Positions 61,845-64,000 of a stretch of DNA of 64,000 bases are shown one piece after another. The stretch's first letter is position 1. Each line of letters begins with the position of its first letter. A program made the position numbers and the translations under genes. Source of the DNA: Hofstenia miamia. Its lineage: Eukaryota; Xenacoelomorpha; Acoela. Location: NCBI GenBank assembly GCA_004352715.1, contig SCFE01000093.1:443649-507648 (forward strand), written 5' to 3'. The notes beneath the pieces are model-generated. The model was not told the DNA's origin. It searched no databases and saw only the letters and a list, made by a program, of their open reading frames with translations.

Positions 61845-62844
61845 NNNNNNNNNNNNNNNNNNNNNNNNNNNNNNNNNNNNNNNNNNNNNNNNNNNNNNNN
61901 NNNNNNNNNNNNNNNNNNNNNNNNNNNNNNNNNNNNNNNNNNNNNNNNNNNNNNNNNNNNNNNNNNNNNNNNNNNNNNNNNNNNNNNNNNNNNNNNNNNN
62001 NNNNNNNNNNNNNNNNNNNNNNNNNNNNNNNNNNNNNNNNNNNNNNNNNNNNNNNNNNNNNNNNNNNNNNNNNNNNNNNNNNNNNNNNNNNNNNNNNNNN
62101 NNNNNNNNNNNNNNNNNNNNNNNNNNNNNNNNNNNNNNNNNNNNNNNNNNNNNNNNNNNNNNNNNNNNNNNNNNNNNNNNNNNNNNNNNNNNNNNNNNNN
62201 NNNNNNNNNNNNNNNNNNNNNNNNNNNNNNNNNNNNNNNNNNNNNNNNNNNNNNNNNNNNNNNNNNNNNNNNNNNNNNNNNNNNNNNNNNNNNNNNNNNN
62301 NNNNNNNNNNNNNNNNNNNNNNNNNNNNNNNNNNNNNNNNNNNNNNNNNNNNNNNNNNNNNNNNNNNNNNNNNNNNNNNNNNNNNNNNNNNNNNNNNNNN
62401 NNNNNNNNNNNNNNNNNNNNNNNNNNNNNNNNNNNNNNNNNNNNNNNNNNNNNNNNNNNNNNNNNNNNNNNNNNNNNNNNNNNNNNNNNNNNNNNNNNNN
62501 NNNNNNNNNNNNNNNNNNNNNNNNNNNNNNNNNNNNNNNNNNNNNNNNNNNNNNNNNNNNNNNNNNNNNNNNNNNNNNNNNNNNNNNNNNNNNNNNNNNN
62601 NNNNNNNNNNNNNNNNNNNNNNNNNNNNNNNNNNNNNNNNNNNNNNNNNNNNNNNNNNNNNNNNNNNNNNNNNNNNNNNNNNNNNNNNNNNNNNNNNNNN
62701 NNNNNNNNNNNNNNNNNNNNNNNNNNNNNNNNNNNNNNNNNNNNNNNNNNNNNNNNNNNNNNNNNNNNNNNNNNNNNNNNNNNNNNNNNNNNNNNNNNNN
62801 NNNNNNNNNNNNNNNNNNNNNNNNNNNNNNNNNNNNNNNNNNNN
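61845..62844. other. Assembly gap (1000 N)
   Basis: Default-size gap. Confidence 0.95.
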
Positions 62845-64000
62845 CATCAGAGTAATTTACCTGTACATAATTCTCAAGTATGTGTAGTTTTGTTTTTCAA
62901 ATATATATATATATTCATATTTTTGATAAAACATGAAAAGATGTATCAATCCATCCTTTGCGGCCATCACAAAATGTTTCACATGGTATGGATGTTTTAT
63001 AGTGATGGTAATGGCAACGTTTTCTTAACTGTTCATAACTTTAAATGCTTTCATCTGTTCTTCAACTGAAACTGAGATTGGATTTTTCAATTGCGGAAAT
63101 AATGGGGATGGGGTTATACATGCATATTCTTTCCGTCTTTTAATGTTTCAAACAACCAAAAATTTGCAAAATACTGTGAAAAAGTCCATTTTTCTTTAAA
63201 AGAATTGTCTGTATCAATGTAGTTCATTGAACTATACATGTATGGCTTAAATTTAAACTTTTGATGAACAAAAATGTTTGCCTCACATGATGTTGCTGGA
63301 CAGACTGATATTGGGCACATTAATTTTTCGATTTCATAAATAAACAAACTTCACCCGACATTTCGCGTTCTATATTATTTTGCTGAAACATTGACATTTG
63401 TATTTGAAGTGTTTAAATATTTTTCTATTAATATATCCTTCTTGATGTCTCCTGATAAAATAATATTTTTAAGTTTTTGTAATTTGCCAATTTTCTAATA
63501 CGATGCAAGTGATTTATGCCGTCGACCAGCCTATGAGTAGGTCAGAAAATTTTGCTTCTGACTTCTTTTGTCCGCTGCAACTCATTTCAAATAAGTCGAT
63601 CTGCATTCAACCCCGCTTCAGGTAAAAATGAGTTGCATATGCAAAGACGAAGAGTATTGATCAGAAATATTTGTTTGGTATCCATTGTTATGACATAAAT
63701 TATTGAGTCAAAGGCTTATACCTTACAATAATTACAGTTTTTTTAATTGTAATTTATTGGAGATTTTGCATATTTTGGCAAAATGAATTGTTTTGGTGTG
63801 GGCTGATGCTTTACGTTCAAATTCGAATACTAATCATTAGGGCGTGTGAAGGTGAATAAGATTGAAATGTATATTTTACCAAAAAGATATTTGTTTAAAC
63901 CTAAAGAACACGTGCAGTTATTTCGCATGTTTGTAACGTTTAAAAAGTCAGTAACCTTTTGTTATGTCAAAAATGGTTAAATCGACTTTTAATTCATAAA
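62845..64000. other. No recognised feature
   Basis: AT-rich; short open stretches only. Confidence 0.4.

Overview
This is AT-rich animal nuclear DNA, not prokaryotic DNA. Genes are broken into exons with GT/AG splice sites, introns run from 40 bp to more than 8 kb, and transposon debris and microsatellites lie between them. The conserved genes (an otopetrin proton channel, trimethylguanosine synthase TGS1 and mitochondrial Fe-alcohol dehydrogenase ADHFE1) point to an invertebrate metazoan. The sequence alone does not give the species. It is a draft assembly: eight N runs (four of exactly 1000) and five isolated single Ns, three of which separate near-identical tandem copies that are probably uncollapsed contig overlaps.

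Layout. 1-9 kb: transposon debris, dominated by a 3.6 kb hAT-like element (1651-5277, perfect 8-bp target duplication) that split an older Penelope-like element. 9.8-15.6 kb: C-terminal half of an otopetrin gene on the + strand, four exons, with a hAT-type repeat and a Tc1 relic in its introns; the N-terminal exons were not found. 15.6-29 kb: mostly gene-poor, with a decayed SGNH/endonuclease LINE on the - strand (about 19.0-21.7 kb) carrying a 220-bp hAT MITE, an uncertain cysteine-containing exon-like stretch beside a gap (about 24 kb), and a hAT relic (28 kb). 29.5-30.3 kb: an intronless sulfotransferase-like P-loop gene. 31.6-32.9 kb: a second copy of part of the otopetrin exon, intron and hAT repeat. 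34-40.4 kb: fragments of at least three LINEs and a Penelope element, plus two inverted-repeat elements.

41.5-57.0 kb: the complete TGS1 gene on the - strand in five exons. Its large last intron holds a DUF4371/ZMYM-type hAT transposon that was in turn invaded by a 5'-truncated LINE with an intact ORF2, and next to them a 1-kb foldback element with tandem-repeat arms. Another TGS1 intron holds mariner relics. 57.5-59.2 kb and probably beyond: the C-terminal half of ADHFE1 on the - strand, its upstream exons hidden by a 1000-N gap. 60.2-64 kb: no gene recognised.

The host genes do not form one pathway. TGS1 caps snRNA/snoRNA, ADHFE1 is a mitochondrial transhydrogenase and otopetrin conducts protons. 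The most distinctive content is the nested transposon structure, several families of non-autonomous elements with repeat-rich ends, and a LINE whose ORF1 and ORF2 share one frame interrupted by a single TGA.
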